The notes below the pieces were generated by a model. The model ran no database searches, was not told the origin of the DNA, and saw nothing but the letters and a program-made list of their open reading frames with translations. 64,000 nt of DNA from Thozetella sp. PMI_491 (Eukaryota > Ascomycota > Sordariomycetes > Chaetosphaeriales > Chaetosphaeriaceae), in the NCBI GenBank assembly GCA_021432635.1, contig MU270018.1, positions 1,490,796-1,554,795 on the forward strand, read 5' to 3'. This document shows positions 31,548-43,015 of this stretch, in pieces (positions within the stretch are counted from its first letter, which is position 1; every line of letters begins with the position of its first letter). The position numbers and the translations under genes were made by a program.

Positions 31548-33032
31548 TTAATTACCACCACCGTTCTCCCCGGCCTCTTGCGCGTCTTCTTCGTAGCCTT
31601 CTACCTTCATGTCGCTCAACCCGAGCTCTTCTTCTTCCTCGGCAGTGCGCTGGTACTCTTCTATCGTGATCTGCGGGTCCGGCTGACTTGGGTCGTCTGC
31701 TAGGCTCTGGACGTAGCTGCTTGCGAGCGGGTCCGTTAGCACGATGGTGAACTCCTTCTCGCCCTCGATGGCCTGGTTGAGCCCGTCGAAGAAGGCGTTC
31801 CACCGTTCGCGCTCCTGCGAGCTGAGCGAGTCGCCGCCCTCGCTGGACTGGCCGCCGGATCCGTCCGCTTCGAATATTTGGCTGCGCAGATCGTCGCGCA
31901 CCTGCGTCAGCAGGCCCTCGACGGTCGTGAAGCGGCCGCCGAGCGTGCCCGGGTTTACTGACAGGCTCAGCTCGGGGCACTCGAGCGCGCAGCTCTCGCT
32001 CTTGAGGATGTCGCGAGCGAGGTCGATGGCACCTTTGACCTTGATGGTCATCTTGCGTCCATTCTCGGGGATCTCGCCGCCCGTCTTGACGTCGTTGGAC
32101 TTGTAGCCGCAGTCGTCGCAGGTTGTGTTCATGAGCACGACCTGGCGGAAGTGAGGGATGTCGACCATCTTCATGTTCGTTGTGCAGGGGTGCATGCAGC
32201 CGGGGCAGGAGGCGGGGAACTGGTAGACCTGGTCGGGGATGATGTTGCCGCTGTCGTCGAGGCCGGTTGTGACGGTGTCGGCGAGGCCGAGCGCCTCGTT
32301 CTGCTCGGGCGACCGGAGGTACTCGCGCTTCTCCCACTTGCCGACGCCGTCCCGCGGGTCCGGAGCGATGAACGAGTTGCCGGCCGGGTCGTCGATGTAC
32401 ATGCGGAAGGGAAAGGCATCTCCCGCGAGCATGGCCCGGCCCCTGGTGATGATCTCTTCGATCTTCGCGTGTACCTCGGGTGCTTGCTCCTTGCGCGCCT
32501 CCTGGCCGGATTCGAGGTCATCGACGATGCTCATCAGGAGCCCCTCCACGTTCGTTAGCTGTCCCCGACCGGCGGGCACTTCGACGTCTAGTTCGATGAA
32601 TTTGACGGTAGCGGTGTCCGACTTGACTACCTGGCGCTCGAAGTCCGGCATAGCCGTTAGGCGGAGCTCGTAGTGAGCGCCCTTGAGCTGGAAGGTTCCC
32701 GCCGGCTGGATTTCGTTGTTCTGGAAGCCGCACTTGTCGCACGAAAAGGACATGATGATGACTTCGCGGAAGTAGGGTATCTTGGTCAAGAGAAGTCTTG
32801 TGGTGCCCTACCGAAGCGCAGAGTTAGCTCGTGGCGTCATGGTCTCGCGCGACCTTACGGGGTGTTGACTTACATTCTCGTGACAGTTCATGCAGAGTGA
32901 CTCGATTTCCTCGACCACCCGCTCGTCGTCGTCTGGTTCAAGCCCGTTGGTGCCGTTGGTTCCGTTGGTGCCGTTCGTAGCAGGAGCGACCTGCTCGGCC
33001 TTCTGGCCTATGGTATCAAAAAGCTCGGGCAT
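31548..33032 (-). CDS. ZPR1: zinc finger protein ZPR1
   Basis: Essential eukaryotic ZPR1, which in yeast assists folding of translation elongation factor eEF1A. Exons 33032-32874 and 32807-31548 (66-bp phase-0 intron, GTAAGT..GGTAG) give 472 residues. The intron falls exactly inside the first zinc finger: CMNCHEN | GTTRLLLTKIPYFREVIIM then CDKCGF. The second finger is CPGC..TTNMKMVDIPHFRQVV..CDDCGYKSNDVK, giving the two C4 motifs of the family. Each is followed by a ZPR1 beta/alpha domain (GLLMSIVDDLE; GLLTQVRDDLR). The N terminus has four NGT repeats (residues 20-29) and an acidic stretch; the C-terminal tail is Glu-rich. The start is the only ATG upstream in frame. Confidence 0.96.
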
Positions 33033-33375
33033 GTTGAATGTTTGTCGTTCTAATCCGACGCTGCAGTCTTGTTGTGGGAGTGCGCAAGAGATTCGAGGGG
33101 CAGCTCGCGCCCGACAACTTTTTTTTGGCGGGGTAATGTGCTCTGGTGGGGGGATAGAGGGATGGGAGGCTTATGTCATAGGCTGTCCGAATTTTCGGGA
33201 AGCATCTGGACTTATCTGAGGAGCTCCGTTCCCGCCGCTCCTTTTGTAGAAGAGGCGACGTAGAAGCTCGGGGGCAAACCCGCATAGGAGACAGGTGCCG
33301 GCGGTTAGGCAGAAACAGAGAGGTATTCGAGGATAGGGGAGGGCTTCTGAGAGGGCCTTCCTTGCTCGGCCTGAC
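33033..33375. promoter_or_regulatory. ZPR1 promoter / 3' flank of the Snm1-like gene
   Basis: A 343-bp gap separates two minus-strand genes. It must contain the ZPR1 promoter and the 3' end of the neighbour. No individual site is identified. Confidence 0.45.
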
Positions 33376-34053
33376 TCATTTCATGAAATCGGCGAGGGTT
33401 AGACCGGGACTTTGGTGAGCGCTGCTCTGAGCTAACAGTGCTTGCAAGCCCGCCTTCCTGCTCTTCGCCCGCTTTTTGCTGCTCGCATTCGCGCCCACGG
33501 ATCTGGGCGGGACGGTGGTTCGTTCGGTAGCCGTCGCTAGGGCGGCCGGGGCGGGAGGCTTGGACGCTGTCTTCTTGCGCGACATGGTGGCGGGCGGTGG
33601 CAATGGGACCCTGGTGAACCGTCCGCAGTTCCCACAGGTGAAGACCTTGGAGGCACCGCGCGTCGGTCCAGGGCTGCCGCTCTCCTTGGCTCTCTGCTTG
33701 CTGGTGCTCTGCGAGGATTTGCTACGTGCTGGCCGCCTGGCTTCGATCTCTAGCGTGCTACCTTGTCCAGGGACTAGGACATGGCCGCAGCAGCCGCAGG
33801 CGTGTTGCCGGTGCAGGTCCGATTGGGGCATCTCCTTGGCGAACATGAGTTCGTGGCTGCTGCTCATGAGATACGCAGACGTCTCCGGCGCCGTCTTAGC
33901 CAGTAGGTGAGCGGCATGGTTGAGAAATTCAATAGTGGCAGTGGCCTCGTCTATGCGCGACATTGTGGGCGTTGCTTTGGCTGACCAGAACGGAGAAGAC
34001 GAGGGAGAGAGGATGCTGAGAGCCGGCCGAAGAGGTTCTGGTAAACGGTCCAT
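33376..34053 (-). CDS. RNase MRP/P subunit of the Rpr2/Rpp21/Snm1 family
   Basis: Single exon, 225 residues. The arrangement fits the Rpr2/Rpp21/Snm1 zinc-ribbon family, protein subunits of RNase P (tRNA 5' processing) or RNase MRP (rRNA processing). A helical segment RIDEATATIEFLNHAAHLLA (33-52) is followed by a first cysteine pair in CGCCGHVLVPGQGSTLEIE (C86, C89) and a second in FTCGNCGRFTR (C140, C143). The linker between pairs is long (about 50 residues) and basic, and the C terminus is Lys/Arg/Ala-rich and disordered, more like Snm1 than compact Rpr2. The first ATG (34053) gives a 30-residue extension; the internal MSRID (33963) may be the true start. Which enzyme it belongs to cannot be decided by eye. 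Confidence 0.8.
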   Translation of the reverse strand: MDRLPEPLRPALSILSPSSSPFWSAKATPTMSRIDEATATIEFLNHAAHLLAKTAPETSAYLMSSSHELMFAKEMPQSDLHRQHACGCCGHVLVPGQGSTLEIEARRPARSKSSQSTSKQRAKESGSPGPTRGASKVFTCGNCGRFTRVPLPPPATMSRKKTASKPPAPAALATATERTTVPPRSVGANASSKKRAKSRKAGLQALLAQSSAHQSPGLTLADFMK

Positions 34054-34353
34054 GCATCCACAACCTAGGTCCCCTGCAAGGGGTTAGGGCCGCCCACAGC
34101 CCACTAGAGCTTGGTCGTACACGCTAAATACACTGTGAAAGCCCCAAAGGTTGCTGTAAATGGAAGGGAGACACCCGGAATTTCCAGACTCGAGCGAGCG
34201 AACACGGGCTACAAATTGGTTCTGGCGCTATCCTCATAGCACGCGACGCTCAACAGGTGACTGGGCCATCATCGGTCACGGCGATGCGTCAAAGGCGCAG
34301 CAAGTGCAACAGAGGCTGCTTGAGGCACGCAGGCAGCACGGTCGCTCGCTCTC

Positions 34354-35056
34354 TCATGCCCGTACAATCGCCCACTTCAGCTCCTTGATGCTCACTTCCT
34401 CCCCGGCCTTCTCGTCGTAGTCAAACCACTCGCCCTCGGTGAGCTCAATACCGGTGAACTTGGTGCCGGACTCGCTGCCCTCGGCCAGCCACTCCCCCTA
34501 GATGACGCACGTTAGCAGCTCTTGGCGAATGCCCGGAGCGAGCCGGGAAGGGATGCGCACCTCCGGCTGGAACTCGGTGAACTCGAGGCCCCTGCAGTCG
34601 AACTCGAGGATCTTCTGCGCCTTGGGAGCATCGCCTTGCTCGTAAGAGGTGGGGGCGGCCTTGATGGATGCCGACGACTCTCGCTTGCAGTTCTTGCACT
34701 TCCACACGAAATTGGCCTCGCCTCGACTCCCACTCAGCTCGTTGACTTCCTAGCAATGTGTCAGGCGCACGCGGGCTCTAGGCGACCTTCGGTGACCATC
34801 CGCCACCGACGCATCCGACTTACGAACCGACTGACTGCCACCGGCTTGCCGTGGGTCTCTCTGCAGGAGGTGCACTGGACCTTGAACGTGTACCAGAACG
34901 GATCGGCCTCCGTGTCGCTCGGCCGGAGATTTGTAACTCTTGGGAATAATCAGCCGCCGTTTGCTTCATGGCCGTGCATGTTCGCGAGTGATGCCGGCAA
35001 ACAACAAGGTCGATGACTTACCCGGCTAGTTCTGCTGTGAGGGTCAGCGCATACAT
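34354..35056 (-). CDS. CXXC zinc-binding protein, CZIB / UPF0587 (DUF866) family
   Basis: Eukaryotic UPF0587 family (human CZIB/C1orf123), of unclear function, with two Cys-X2-Cys pairs that bind zinc. Four exons, 35056-35022, 34938-34824, 34749-34561 and 34497-34354, give exactly 160 residues, the same length as the human protein. All introns are GT..AG with correct frame. The protein reads MYALTLTAELAG, VTNLRPSDTEADPFWYTFK, CTSC, then ELSGSRGEANFVWKCKNCKR and ILEFDCRGLEFTEFQPEGEW. It ends YDEKAGEEVSIKELKWAIVRA, matching the family end. It lies head-to-head with the PPR-like gene, 381 bp between starts. Confidence 0.92.
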
Positions 35057-35437
35057 GATGAGCTCTCGGTGATGATAGCTCGATCTTTGTGGGATGATAC
35101 AGAGATGGCGAGAGGAGAGGTTAGAGAGAGACTGGATCTGGAAAGGTGATCGCAGCTCGGGCGCGGTTTTGTGGCGTCTGTCGCTCCGGTGTTGAGAACT
35201 TGAGGGTATCGAGGGGTAGCTTCCTCCACCCCACCTTCTGATGGCACCCGAGGTGTGGCTATAATATCAGTCGATAAAGTTGAGGCTGAACAAAGATTTC
35301 TTAGCGACTCAATTGGCGAATGGAACCACGTCCGCCAGCTCATCACCACGCGACAGCCAAACCGCTACCTGAAGCTCCTCACGAAGGCAGCAGCCGCGCC
35401 CCCGCCTAGCCCGATGCCCCGAACATAAAGAAGGAGG
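35057..35437. promoter_or_regulatory. divergent CZIB-like / PPR-like promoter
   Basis: The 381-bp interval between divergent start codons holds both promoters by geometry. No defined site was recognised. Confidence 0.45.
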
Positions 35438-37789
35438 ATGCGAGCAGTATGGTCGAAAATTGGCCAGCTGCAGGGCTGCCACTGCAGGACATGTCTTCGA
35501 CCACCGTCCCCCGCGTATCCCGGCCGTCGAAAAGTCCGCGCGAGCGAGGTCTTCACTGCATGCTACACCGGTATCATGGCGACAGCTGCCGTGTTAGATG
35601 CAGGACAGAAGGACGCGCGAAGGAGCCAGTTGGACCGCCAAATCGACGACGCCAAGAGAAACCTGTCCGACCTGATGGAGCGCTCCTCTGCCCAAGACAT
35701 GGCATTGATGCTCCAGTCCGCGGCCTCGCTTGCGCCGGCTCCTCCTGACCAGCCCATGAATCGCTACGTCGTGCTGAGGTCGCTGTGCGATCCGTCGTGG
35801 GAAGAGCTTTGGGCTCACGAGAGAAAGCGTCGCGTACGGAGAAGAGCGGTCTCGGGTCGCCGGCAGCAGCTGGCCCAGAAGCTGCCGAGGGACTTCGTCT
35901 TCGATGATAGCCGGAATTGGAGAAAGCTGCGGTCGATGATCTCTTCTGAGGAGAGATACCCCTCCAAGGTCCGGCGAGAGCCCCAAAATGGCATCCAGTT
36001 CGCGATGGCTACGAGCATGATCGAGGACCTGGTTGACCGACTTCTCAAAACGGCCTACGAGGTGACGAGGGAAGAGTTTCCCGGCGTTTTCCTACCGCCG
36101 CCCTCCAGCATAGAATCAGCTGCGTCGGCCATCCGGCTGCTCCATAGCGAGGGCTACCCGCGATACGTCCATCCGTCCGTCGACGGCGTGGATGCTATGG
36201 CGAGCCGCCGAGAGCTGAACGACATAATCCGGACTGTCACGAGCAACTGGGACCCCCGGCGGAGGCAGCAGCTCGTGGCTAAGATATGCTATAACCTATT
36301 GGTATGCCCTGTCCACCCCGGCATTCACAACTACAATGCCCTCATGGCCGCGTTTAGTGAGCTAGGCGAGCACAGGCTTGCCAATGTGGTGGCGAGATCA
36401 TACTTGGTGAAAAGCCGGCTCCGACCAACTCAGGCAACGTACCTCTGCCTGCTGCACCATTACCGGGTGAAGGGCGACCTGGTTGGCTTCTACTACCTGA
36501 TCCGGCGGCTCTGGGGACGTCACCGGCGAGGCATGTTCCTCAAGCAGAGGCATATTCGGGCTGTGAAGCGCAGCCGAATGCTGAGGCGCTGGGCAAAAAG
36601 GTCCAACGTCTGCTTTCATAAGGGGACCCTGATCAAACGGGCGTACTTGGGCCAAGAACACATGGCTGCCATCCTTCAGGGCCTTGTCCAGTTCTGGCGC
36701 CTCAAAGACGCGGTCAAGGTGTTCTTGGTGACCCTGCAAGAGGCCAAGTTTGTCCGGATGGAGCTCCTGACCCATCTCCTTCGCGCCATCACCTTCTCGA
36801 TCGACTTCGAGGCTGCACGCATTCTGCTCGAGGGATTTCTCGCCAACATGAGGAAGACGAGGGGTATGCTTCTCGATGCCCAACTTCGCAGGGAGATCCG
36901 GCATCAACTACGTCTTGTGGCATACCTGGGCCTTAGCAAAGCTGCTTCCCGCGGTCCCAACCAGAGCCCGTACCTCGCAAACCTCCCCAGCTTCACCACC
37001 CTGCTTTACGCTCGAGATCAGCTCTCTGCATCGAGCGAATCTCTGCGGCGGGTCGAGTGCGCCATGAACAAGCAGGCTTTCTCGCTTGAGTCACGGGTCA
37101 GTCTCGCCCTCAGAGGGCTCGACACCGTCTCCCGCGGCCGGGATCAAAATGCTAGGGCGGTAGCAAGATTCCAGCGTCTAGCTACGTTTGACGACGCGCA
37201 AGAACAATGCTCACGACTGGGGAAGGAAACGAAAGCAATAGACAGACAGTTCCGCTATCTCGTGGTGACTTCTTCGTCGCCGGGTCTGCGGGCAGCCGGC
37301 CACTTTGCCGGCAGTCTCGACGGTCGTATCGACGCCGATGGGCAACCATCCTTCGAGGAGCAGCTCGCGCGATGCGGAGCCATCCAAGACCTGTCACGCT
37401 TGTTCGTCGCTCAGTTCGAGCATCTCCGCAGAAACTTCAAGTTGGCACTCCTGGAAGTGCTTCCTCCGGGACACGCCGACATGGCAGGGATCTGGGCACC
37501 GGGTATGACAATCAATGATCTTCGGGTCACCGATCTATTGGCAGTTTTTGCGGAATATCTAGGAAGGTATCAGAAAGAGAGCGTCGCGGGAGCAAATCTC
37601 GAGACGGTGGCGCAACCAGCCGCCGACTACAGCTGGCCGACCACCGCCAGCAAAAAGGCGCACTCGAATAAGGACTTCATGAGACCCGAGTCCTTCCTTG
37701 AGGTATTTGACTCGGCGATCAGCCCAGCAAGGGTTAGGCGAGCTCGGCTGCCACGAGCCAGTGCCCATCCGGCTCTTGCCCCTAGCTAG
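35438..37789 (+). CDS. mitochondrial pentatricopeptide-repeat-like protein
   Basis: Single exon of 783 residues. The N terminus is basic with a CHCRTCLR motif often seen in mitochondrial precursors of Pezizomycotina and few acidic residues in the first 40, consistent with an import presequence. PPR-like helical repeats are visible, the clearest being HPGIHNYNALMAAFSELGEH..ANVVARSYLVKSRLRPTQATYLCLLHHYRVKGDLVGFYYLIRRL (residues about 288-352). Further repeats follow in HMAAILQGLVQFWRLKDAVKVFLVTLQEAK and in ELLTHLLRAITFSIDFEAARILLEG. Fungal PPR proteins bind mitochondrial RNAs for stability, splicing or translation; the target here is unknown. The highly basic middle (RRMLRRWAKRSN) fits RNA binding. 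An internal start MATAAVLDAG at residue 47 is possible but would remove the presequence. Confidence 0.75.
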   Translation: MRAVWSKIGQLQGCHCRTCLRPPSPAYPGRRKVRASEVFTACYTGIMATAAVLDAGQKDARRSQLDRQIDDAKRNLSDLMERSSAQDMALMLQSAASLAPAPPDQPMNRYVVLRSLCDPSWEELWAHERKRRVRRRAVSGRRQQLAQKLPRDFVFDDSRNWRKLRSMISSEERYPSKVRREPQNGIQFAMATSMIEDLVDRLLKTAYEVTREEFPGVFLPPPSSIESAASAIRLLHSEGYPRYVHPSVDGVDAMASRRELNDIIRTVTSNWDPRRRQQLVAKICYNLLVCPVHPGIHNYNALMAAFSELGEHRLANVVARSYLVKSRLRPTQATYLCLLHHYRVKGDLVGFYYLIRRLWGRHRRGMFLKQRHIRAVKRSRMLRRWAKRSNVCFHKGTLIKRAYLGQEHMAAILQGLVQFWRLKDAVKVFLVTLQEAKFVRMELLTHLLRAITFSIDFEAARILLEGFLANMRKTRGMLLDAQLRREIRHQLRLVAYLGLSKAASRGPNQSPYLANLPSFTTLLYARDQLSASSESLRRVECAMNKQAFSLESRVSLALRGLDTVSRGRDQNARAVARFQRLATFDDAQEQCSRLGKETKAIDRQFRYLVVTSSSPGLRAAGHFAGSLDGRIDADGQPSFEEQLARCGAIQDLSRLFVAQFEHLRRNFKLALLEVLPPGHADMAGIWAPGMTINDLRVTDLLAVFAEYLGRYQKESVAGANLETVAQPAADYSWPTTASKKAHSNKDFMRPESFLEVFDSAISPARVRRARLPRASAHPALAPS

Positions 37790-39337
37790 TAGTAGGAGAC
37801 CCGCGATACTAGACAGAAGTTTCACGCTGATCGAGCCGTCACTCAGAGAACTCGAATGGATGAGACGACGGCAACTATTTCACCTCTAGGAGCGTCGGAG
37901 ACCTGAGTTGGACGACCGGGGGTCGGGGGGTCAAGTTGAGATGAAGGTATGGCGGTCGCTTGGCAGCACTTTGATACCCCTGTTGATAGTAATTCGGGTC
38001 CGCGGCTGGCCTCGATGTGTACAATATGTATGAGCCACCATGGCCTATAGACCGAGGTGTGGCCCCTTCGGTACATTACAGACGAAAGTCCCATCCACTC
38101 GATGCATATGCGTCCCACAGCCCGTCCTAGCGTAAACGGCTAATATGTCCACGGCCCCAGAAGCAGAGAGTGCCCGTGACCCACGTTGCAGGTCGGTAGG
38201 ATGCCGTGCGAGCTGGTCTCGGATGGACCCTGAACTCGGAGGGAGCAGGTCACTTGACTCGCATGCCGGCAGGGTGGCTATCCCTTTTTTAGTCCTTGTA
38301 CCTGGACTAGCGCTCTCGAGGTCTCTTCCGGGCTGTAGAGGGGTCACGCGGCCACCTTCTTGTTTTATGTCTTACGCCTCTTCGCTTTTGCGGTGACGCA
38401 GTGTCTAGCGAAGGAAGAAGCCGCCGACGAGGGGTTTTTTTGCCCTCGCCTTCACTCCGCATGCTATCTGTGCCTTGTCATTCCGCGCCGGGCTGCCGAA
38501 GAGGAGGGGGCCACGGAGAAGCAGACGCAAGGGGGACTGATGGGTCGACACTCCGGGGGTGTACACGATGCAGACTAACTGGCCAGTGGAAAGTGTCAGC
38601 ATCTGCACGGAGACGGTCTAGGCCATCTCACTGGCCCCGAGGACCCCTAAACCCCACCAAGCCAGACCGCAACATCCCCCAGCCGTTTAGTCTCACGCCA
38701 TCAAGTTCGGCTCGTCGATCGCCCCTCGCGCCTCGGAGCTCAACCAAGCTCCCTCAGCTTGTTCTTTTTTTGAAGCAACTGCTCCGCCAGGCCCAGTCTG
38801 GCATTTGCTCTTCTCCCCCTCCCCCACCCCGATGTTCTAGTCCTTGAAATATCAATTGGCAGGCTTGACTCTGCCTCTCTACATTGACCTTTTCTTCTTT
38901 GTGCAAATGGCGACCCTTTTCAAGCCCCGAGATAACCCCGCCAAGCTATCCGTGTTCTGTTGATCTGCTGGCCTAGTGTACCATACGCTCCATCTCCGCT
39001 CTCCCCTTCGCGACCCGTCGTGCTCACCTAATTGATTGGCAACTTGGAGCGGTCAAACTTGCTTTGGTGGACGTCGGACTAGATTTCACCAACAGGTCTT
39101 GCTGCATGTATCTTTTCTGTGCTGGAGGCTCGTTTCTCACAAAGACAATGCAGACCCGACTCCCGCCCCGGCCGCTGCCTTGCGCTGCTATACTTGCTTC
39201 CGTCCTCCACCACTTGTCCTCCTCGAACAACCACTTGATATACTTGCCCACCGCTTGGCTTGCCTAAATGCCAGTGAGACGCAACCTGATACAAATACGT
39301 GTTGCGGAAGGTTTTTGGCTGTCGCAAGCAAGCAGTC
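37790..39337. promoter_or_regulatory. GDE1 upstream region
   Basis: About 1.5 kb lies between the PPR-like stop and the first GDE1 codon. The right part is pyrimidine-rich (38660-39000), typical for a fungal promoter/leader. I found no CACGTG Pho-type site in it. No additional gene is recognised. Confidence 0.45.
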
Positions 39338-42300
39338 ATGAAGTTCGGGAGAAAGTAGGCTCCCTACCGGGTGGTGATACCACCCCCCCCCCCCCCCCCG
39401 ACGAGGTTGCGTTGCTCATGCGCCTTGCAGTCTACCTCGAAACCAAGTCCCCGAGTGGGCGGCAAACTATCTCAACTACAAAGGCCTCAAGAAGCTTGTC
39501 AAGGCCGCATCCGCCGCCGCAACGGCTGGCGAGCAGGTTGACCTAGCAGGTGGGAACTCTACTCTGGACTGGTGCGCCCCGGAGTTGAGCCCATTCGCCT
39601 AACCTAGCCTGCAGAATTCTTCTTCGCCCTCGACCGTAATCTTGAGGATGTCGACGACTTCTACAACAAGAAGTTCGCCGAAGCGGGCCGCCGCCTGAAG
39701 CTGCTGCAAGACCGTTACGGCCGGACCCCAGACGTGGTAGCCCACCTCGACCAGGACGAAGTCGAGGAGCTCATGGGGGCTCTGCTAGAGCTTAGGAGCC
39801 AGTTCAGAAACCTTCAGTGGTTCGGTGAGATTAACAGGCGCGGATTCGTCAAGATCACCAAGAAGCTAGACAAGAAGATTCCGGGCTCGGCTCATCAGCA
39901 CCGCTACATCTCGACCAAGGTCGACCCGCGGCCATTCGCCAAGGACTCGACCATCGTGCGCCTGCTCGCCGAGATTAACAAATGGCTGTCCGTTCTAGGA
40001 GACGCAAAGAATATGGACGAAACCATGTCGGAGCACTCGTCCAGGTCCCTAGGGCGCGCTTCAGCGAAAGCCATGCTCAGCATCTCCCCTGCGCTGCTGG
40101 ACAAGCTAGACCAGGCCATCCGTAAGGATGACGTCGAGAGCTTGCAGGCTGGGTTTTCCGAGGGCAACCTCTTGCTTTCGGACCCTGCTCTCCGTGGCAT
40201 GCTGCTCAACCTTCTGCAGCGCTCCATCTCGTCCCGATCCAAAAAGTCGATTGACTTTCTGCTCGGCCACATTTCGTCGCTAGACGAGATCGACGACATA
40301 AATGAGCGCAACTGTGTCCACCGCCTAGTGATCCATATCGGTCGGACAAAGACGGCCTCGGCGAACCAGGAAGAGCCGGACCGCACCACCTACCAGCTCC
40401 CGGGCAGCGCCCAGTATGCCCAGCATTACCTGACCCCTGCCGCCTCTTATCAGGCCGTTCCTCGGTCTAGCAGCCTCAAGGAATCAGCACTGTTGGGCAA
40501 GGACGACGAGGCCGTTCAGCTCCTGATCTACCTCCTAGAGAAGCTTCGGCCGGATCAGAGAAGCGCCCTGAGTGCCAAGGACTCGTTCGGCCGCATTCCG
40601 CTCCACTATGCCGCTCAGTTCGGTTTCGTGGTCGTCTGCCAGATAATTATGAAGACGATGCAAGACTGGGGGCAGTTCAACGTTGAAAATGGAATAGATG
40701 CCCCAGAGTGGCAGGACAAGGAGGGCAATGCGCCTCTGCATCTCAGCGTCATGGGAGGCCATCCCCTGACAACGAAGGCCCTACTTCAGGGTGAGAATTG
40801 GCAGGGGGTGAACGACCACAAGGCGGAGCTGCGCAAGCTAATATCTAAATCGAGCGCTGTACTCGCGATTGCTACGCGGTCCAACTTCCAGCTCATCGTA
40901 AAGATGCTTGTTGTCGCCGGAGTCGACATTAACTGGCAGGACAAGACGGGCGAGACGGCACTACACCTTGCCGCTAGGTTCGGGCACGACGAGTGTGCTA
41001 AAGTGCTCCTCGAAGGGAGCGATGAGCAAAAAGCCAACCTGGGTCTAGCTGAGTCCTCGTTCGCCTGGACACCGCTCCATATCGCCGCCGTGGACGGACA
41101 CTTGGGCGTTGCGCAACTGCTGGTGGACGCCGGCGCAGAAGTCGACAAAGTGGACTCGTCCGGCTGGACAGCTAGGGAGCATGCTGCCCTCAGAGGGCAC
41201 CTAGAGATTGCCCGGCTTCTAGCCGAGCAAGCCCATCCTATCGAAGACCCCCAGCCTAGTGCCGTCTCCGATGATGGCAAGTCTACCGGTGGCTCCAGCC
41301 CCCCAGAGGTTTCATCGCTCGAGGACCGGCGTTCCAATGGATCGTCGCGCCCTGCTGAGCCGGTGAAGAGTTTTGGCCACCGGTACCTCAAGAACGAAAG
41401 CTTGGTGCTAGTCAGTCTCGGATCAATGGACATGCGGAAGAACACGGACGCGGTGAAGCTGGACCAAGTCCCTCTGGCCGAAGCGCACACCACCCAGCTT
41501 GATACCGCGCTCTCGGTCGTGGTCTCTGCCACGGGTGCGCAGGGAGAACCAACCATCATTGACCTGCCGGTTCACGAGCACATATCCACTGAGCCGATTG
41601 TCTTCAAGACCACCGACGCCACCAAGGTGAAGCTGCTCTTCGATATTGTACCCACTTACTCCGGGAACGAAAAGAACAAGATTGGGCGCGGCGTAGCTCT
41701 CCTGTCGAGCGTCCGCCCCAGCATCGGGGCCAAGAGGATGAACCTCCAGGGCGATGTTTGCGTGCCCATTGTCGCCTCGAATCTCGAGGTGATCGGCACG
41801 GTGAACTTCAACTTCCTCGTTATCACTCCTTTCTCGCATCCGAACATGGAGGTCACCTCCCGGCAGACATACTGGAAGAAGCTAGACTCGACCATGCTTA
41901 TCGGCCATCGGGGTCTCGGCAAGAACATGACCTCGAGCAAATCGCTGCAGCTGGGCGAGAACACGCTTCCGTCCTTCATTGCCGCCGCGAACCTAGGGGC
42001 CCAGTACGTCGAGTTCGACGTGCAGCTTACCAAGGATCACGTCCCCGTCATCTATCACGACTTCCTCGTGAGCGAGACAGGCATCGACGCACCAGTTCAC
42101 ACCTTGACCCTCGAGCAGTTCCTGCACATCAACCCCGATTCTGCCCGGCCAGGCACGGGCGCATTCCTTAATACCATACAGAACAAGATGGTGCAGAAGC
42201 TCCGCAACAACAGTCCCGGTCCTCGCCAGCGGTCCATGTCGACCGGCTACGCTGTCGACACCTTCGACCAGGACACGATGAACGAGCGGATGAAGCACAC

Positions 42301-43015
42301 CCGTGACTTCAAGTCCAAGGGATTCAAGGCAAACTCTCGCGGAAACTTCATCCAGGCACCGTTCGCCACCTTGGAGGACCTCTTCCGCCGCCTGCCGGAA
42401 AATATCGGGTTCAATATTGAGATGAAATATCCAATGCTGCATGAGAGCGAAGAGCACGAGATGGATACGTACGCCGTCGAGCTCAACTCTTTCTGCGATA
42501 CGGTGCTCAACAAGGTGTACGAACTGGCCGGCGACCGACACATCATCTTCAGCTCATTCAATCCGGATATCTGCCTGTGTCTGAGCTTCAAGCAGCCGAG
42601 CATTCCCATCCTGTTCCTCACCGACGCGGGTGCGTCCCCCGTCGGGGACATTCGCGCTAGCAGCTTGCAAGAGGCTATCCGTTTCGCAAGCCGCTGGAAT
42701 CTGCTGGGGATTGTGAGCTTTGCAGAGCCGTTTGTGAACAGCCCGCGCTTGGTGCGAGTGGTGAAGCAGACTGGCCTGGTGTGCGTCAGCTACGGGTCGA
42801 TGAATAACGATTCGGCCATGGTTCAAGTGAGTTTTCCCCGCATCTCTGCTTGCTCTTGGCTACCAAAGCTAACCGAATTCTAGCGGCAAGTGAAGGAGGG
42901 GATCGATGCCGTCATTGTCGACAGCGTTCTTGCTATCCGCAAGGGTTTGACGCAGTCTCAGGGGACGACAGTGCCTGCCGGGCAGGTGAAGACGGCCTCG
43001 GAGGCATTGGCTTAG
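39338..43015 (+). CDS. GDE1: SPX-ankyrin-GDPD glycerophosphocholine phosphodiesterase Gde1
   Basis: Cytosolic glycerophosphodiesterase releasing glycerol-3-phosphate and choline from glycerophosphocholine, linked to phosphate homeostasis through its SPX domain. Exons 39338-39354, 39431-39549, 39615-42826 and 42884-43015 give 1159 residues (yeast Gde1, 1223). Exon 1 encodes only MKFGR plus two bases; splicing restores NLPRNQVPEWAANYLNYKGLKKLV, the SPX start. The first intron carries a run of about 17 C. SPX residues about 1-165 end with the Lys-rich KITKKLDKKIPGSAHQ. Ankyrin repeats lie at about 365-585 (DSFGRIPLHYAAQFG, TGETALHLAARFG, FAWTPLHIAAVDGH). The GDPD domain from about 805 contains LIGHRGLG, GENTLPSF and YVEFDVQLTKDHVPVIYHDF, the catalytic His, Glu and Asp motifs. 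The last intron (57 bp) separates SAMVQ from RQVKEGIDAVIVDS. Confidence 0.96.
39383..39399 (+). repeat. poly-C run inside GDE1 intron 1
   Basis: About 17 consecutive C sit between the donor (39355) and acceptor (39430) of the first intron, so they do not affect the protein. Length may vary between isolates or reads. Confidence 0.85.
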
